NCBI GenBank assembly: GCA_023453335.1 | Contig: JAEXTU010000221.1 | Span: 1-8,163, forward strand | Source of the DNA: Pseudomonadota bacterium | GTDB lineage: Bacteria; Desulfobacterota; Desulfovibrionia; Desulfovibrionales; Desulfovibrionaceae | Direction of reading: 5' to 3' | Length of the DNA: 8,163 nt | Shown here: in pieces, positions 7,279 through 8,163 of the stretch | Layout: each line of letters opens with the position of its first letter | How positions within the stretch are numbered: position 1 is the stretch's first letter | The notes under the pieces: model-generated | Databases searched by the model: none | Told to the model about the DNA's origin: nothing | The model's input: the letters and a program-made list of their open reading frames with translations, nothing else | Program-made: the position numbers and the translations under genes

Positions 7279-7806
7279 ATGCGCAGCGCAGTTCTGGCCC
7301 TGATCCTGGCCCTGGTGCTGGTCGCGGTTCCGGCCCTGGCCGGGGCCGCGGAGTTCACGGTGAGCAGCCCGGCCTTCGTGGCCGGGGCGGCCATCCCGGC
7401 GTCGTTCACCTGCGCGGGCCGGGACGCCAACCCCACCCTGCTCTTCCGCAACCCGCCCGCTGGGACCAAGTCCCTGGTGCTCATCGTGGACGATCCGGAC
7501 GCGCCCGGGGGCACCTGGGTGCACTGGGTGGCCTACGACATCCCGGCCATCAGCACCGGCCTGCCCGAGAACCTCCCCCGCACCCCGCAACTGGCCGGCC
7601 TGGCCACCCAGGGCGTCAATTCCTGGGGGCGGCCGGGCTACGGCGGCCCTTGCCCGCCGTCGGGCACCCACCGCTACTATTTCCGGCTTTATGCCCTGAA
7701 CGTGATCCTGGGCCTGACCCCCGGGGCCACCCGGGCCCAGTTGGAGCACGCCATGGCCGGCCACGTGCTGGGCCGGGCCGAACTGATGGGGACCTTCGGC
7801 CGATAG
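7279..7806 (+). CDS. YbhB/YbcL family PEBP-like protein, exported paralog
   Basis: A second PEBP protein of 175 residues. It starts with a clear Sec-type signal peptide: R2, a hydrophobic run AVLALILALVLVAVPALAG (4-22), and a likely signal-peptidase I cleavage near AGA/A or GAA/E (residues 21-25). The mature part should be periplasmic. It has LVLIVDDPDAPGGTWVHWVA (67-86) and GPCPPSGTHRYYFRLYAL (123-140). The C-terminal AMAGHVLGRAELMGTFGR nearly repeats the upstream copy. The frame is open from a GTG at 7255, but ATG 7279, five bases after GGGGAGG (7267-7273), gives the signal peptide its normal length and is preferred. E. coli has the same pairing in principle: cytosolic YbhB and periplasmic YbcL. 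It is the last gene before a strong terminator, so it probably ends the transcript. Confidence 0.93.
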   Translation: MRSAVLALILALVLVAVPALAGAAEFTVSSPAFVAGAAIPASFTCAGRDANPTLLFRNPPAGTKSLVLIVDDPDAPGGTWVHWVAYDIPAISTGLPENLPRTPQLAGLATQGVNSWGRPGYGGPCPPSGTHRYYFRLYALNVILGLTPGATRAQLEHAMAGHVLGRAELMGTFGR

Positions 7807-7817
7807 GATTCCCGGGC

Positions 7818-7843
7818 TCCCGCTGGCGGCGGGAATTTTTGTT
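7818..7843 (+). terminator. Rho-independent terminator after the PEBP pair
   Basis: TCCCGC at 7818-7823 pairs with GCGGGA at 7829-7834 around a TGGCG loop, directly followed by ATTTTTGTTT. A competing longer fold pairs ATTCCCG at 7808-7814 with CGGGAAT at 7830-7836. Either gives a GC stem next to a T tract, the standard intrinsic terminator, twelve bases or less beyond the last stop codon. Confidence 0.9.
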
Positions 7844-7936
7844 TCGGCATGGGGCGTTCAGGACAAATCATAACGTATGCAAAGAAACGGACAAAATCAC
7901 TCTGGTTATTAGGCAGGATTAGATATAATAATAAAT

Positions 7937-7959
7937 TAACCATAAGTTTTAGCTGGTTA
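7937..7959. repeat. Inverted repeat TAACCA / TGGTTA
   Basis: TAACCA at 7937-7942 is the exact reverse complement of TGGTTA at 7954-7959, separated by 11 bases. A third copy, TGGTTA, sits at 7903-7908. The dyad could be an operator, a weak hairpin, or chance in AT-rich DNA. The six-base arms are too short to decide. Confidence 0.35.
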
Positions 7960-7987
7960 TATCAGATGCTTTAATCTATAGTTCGGC

Positions 7988-8015
7988 TTGACGAGTCACT
8001 GCCATTGACTATACT
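7988..8015 (+). promoter_or_regulatory. Candidate sigma70-type promoter reading out of the window
   Basis: TTGACG at 7988-7993 (five of six matches to TTGACA) is followed after 16 bases by TATACT at 8010-8015 (five of six matches to TATAAT). This is the best promoter-like pair in the window. It would start transcription near 8022 on the + strand, but no + strand open frame follows before the window ends. Its product would therefore be a gene further on or a non-coding RNA. It conflicts with the possible minus-strand reading frame here. Confidence 0.4.
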
Positions 8016-8163
8016 TGGCGGGCCAGGTGTATGCGGGGAACGTAATTGGACTTGCCATCCGTTCCGTAACACGGCATAATTCAGACGTGACAAGTAGGTT
8101 ATCGAGCCGGGCGATATGCACACGCGTTCCCGGCACATAGAGGTCGCACCGCCCACGCCAGTT
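7996..8163 (-). CDS. Possible 3' end of an unidentified minus-strand gene
   Basis: On the minus strand the frame beginning at base 8163 stays open for 55 codons and ends at TGA (7998-7996). It contains CDLYVPGTRVHIARLDNLLV and ends in TWPAKYSQWQ. No start is in the window, so any gene would begin outside it and converge on the PEBP genes. I do not recognise the peptide. About 60% of third positions are G or C, far less than in the genes to the left. A second minus-strand frame (7971-8156, 61 codons, GTG start) is open over the same bases, which weakens the case. It may be an acquired gene remnant or a chance open frame. Confidence 0.22.
   Translation of the reverse strand, partial: NWRGRCDLYVPGTRVHIARLDNLLVTSELCRVTERMASPITFPAYTWPAKYSQWQ

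Larger units (their letters stand above)
7844..8163. other. AT-rich region after the terminator with no confident gene
   Basis: This 320-base stretch differs sharply from the rest. By hand count GC is 38% in 7861-7920 and 22% in 7921-7980, then it rises to 57%, 47% and 67% in successive 60-base blocks. It holds GGACAAATCA (7861-7870) and GGACAAAATCA (7889-7899) as near direct repeats. CTGGTTAT occurs twice (7902-7909, 7953-7960), and an inverted TAACCA lies at 7937-7942. TATAAT at 7924-7929 is a perfect -10 but has no good -35. No + strand coding frame is convincing. The composition suggests a regulatory or recently acquired segment, possibly the edge of a mobile region. Confidence 0.6.

Noticed and set aside
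8015..8035. Sigma54-type promoter beginning TTGGC
   Set aside because: The GG to GC spacing is about 14 bases instead of the required 10, so it does not fit a -24/-12 element.
7844..8163. CRISPR array, tRNA, 6S RNA or tmRNA in the AT-rich end
   Set aside because: Repeats are too short and irregular for CRISPR. I saw no cloverleaf with a T-loop GTTCRA sequence and no recognisable 6S or tmRNA signature.

Overview
This is a high-GC bacterial window dominated by a housekeeping translation and RNA-maintenance cluster. All confident genes read on the + strand. A c-type multiheme cytochrome, the gene order, and a TrmD carrying a second SPOUT-like methyltransferase domain all suggest a sulfate-reducing member of the Desulfovibrionales (former Deltaproteobacteria). 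That assignment is inference from gene content, not from a database match.

Layout. Positions 1-507 hold the 3' part of a multiheme cytochrome c with four CXXCH sites, followed by a strong GC hairpin and a candidate promoter. A largely co-directional series follows: ffh (SRP GTPase, with an unusual Met/Gly-rich tail), rpsP (ribosomal protein S16), khpA-like (KH-domain RNA-binding protein), rimM (30S maturation), trmD fused to a second alpha/beta-knot methyltransferase domain, rplS (ribosomal protein L19), rnhB (RNase HII) and yraN (UPF0102 nuclease-fold protein, with a TTG start inside the rnhB stop). Next come a Cys-containing DUF6125-like protein, a cytosolic YbhB/YbcL-type PEBP protein coupled to it by an ATGA overlap, and a second, exported PEBP paralog. 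A convincing rho-independent terminator lies at about 7818-7843.

The cluster joins protein targeting (Ffh) with ribosome assembly (S16, L19, RimM, KhpA), tRNA modification (TrmD) and removal of RNA from DNA (RNase HII). Ribosome-binding sites differ in strength: rplS and khpA have clear Shine-Dalgarno sequences, while rimM sits behind a GC hairpin and trmD starts with GTG and no visible Shine-Dalgarno. This resembles the uneven translation known for the E. coli rpsP-rimM-trmD-rplS operon.

After the terminator the last ~320 bases change character. They are AT-rich (22% GC by hand count in 7921-7980), carry short direct and inverted repeats and promoter-like hexamers, and may contain the 3' end of an unidentified minus-strand gene running off the window. 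This is the only accessory-looking part. I do not see a clearly new multi-gene system. The best leads are the TrmD fusion with its altered catalytic-loop residues, the Ffh tail, the PEBP pair with its small neighbour, and the AT-rich end.
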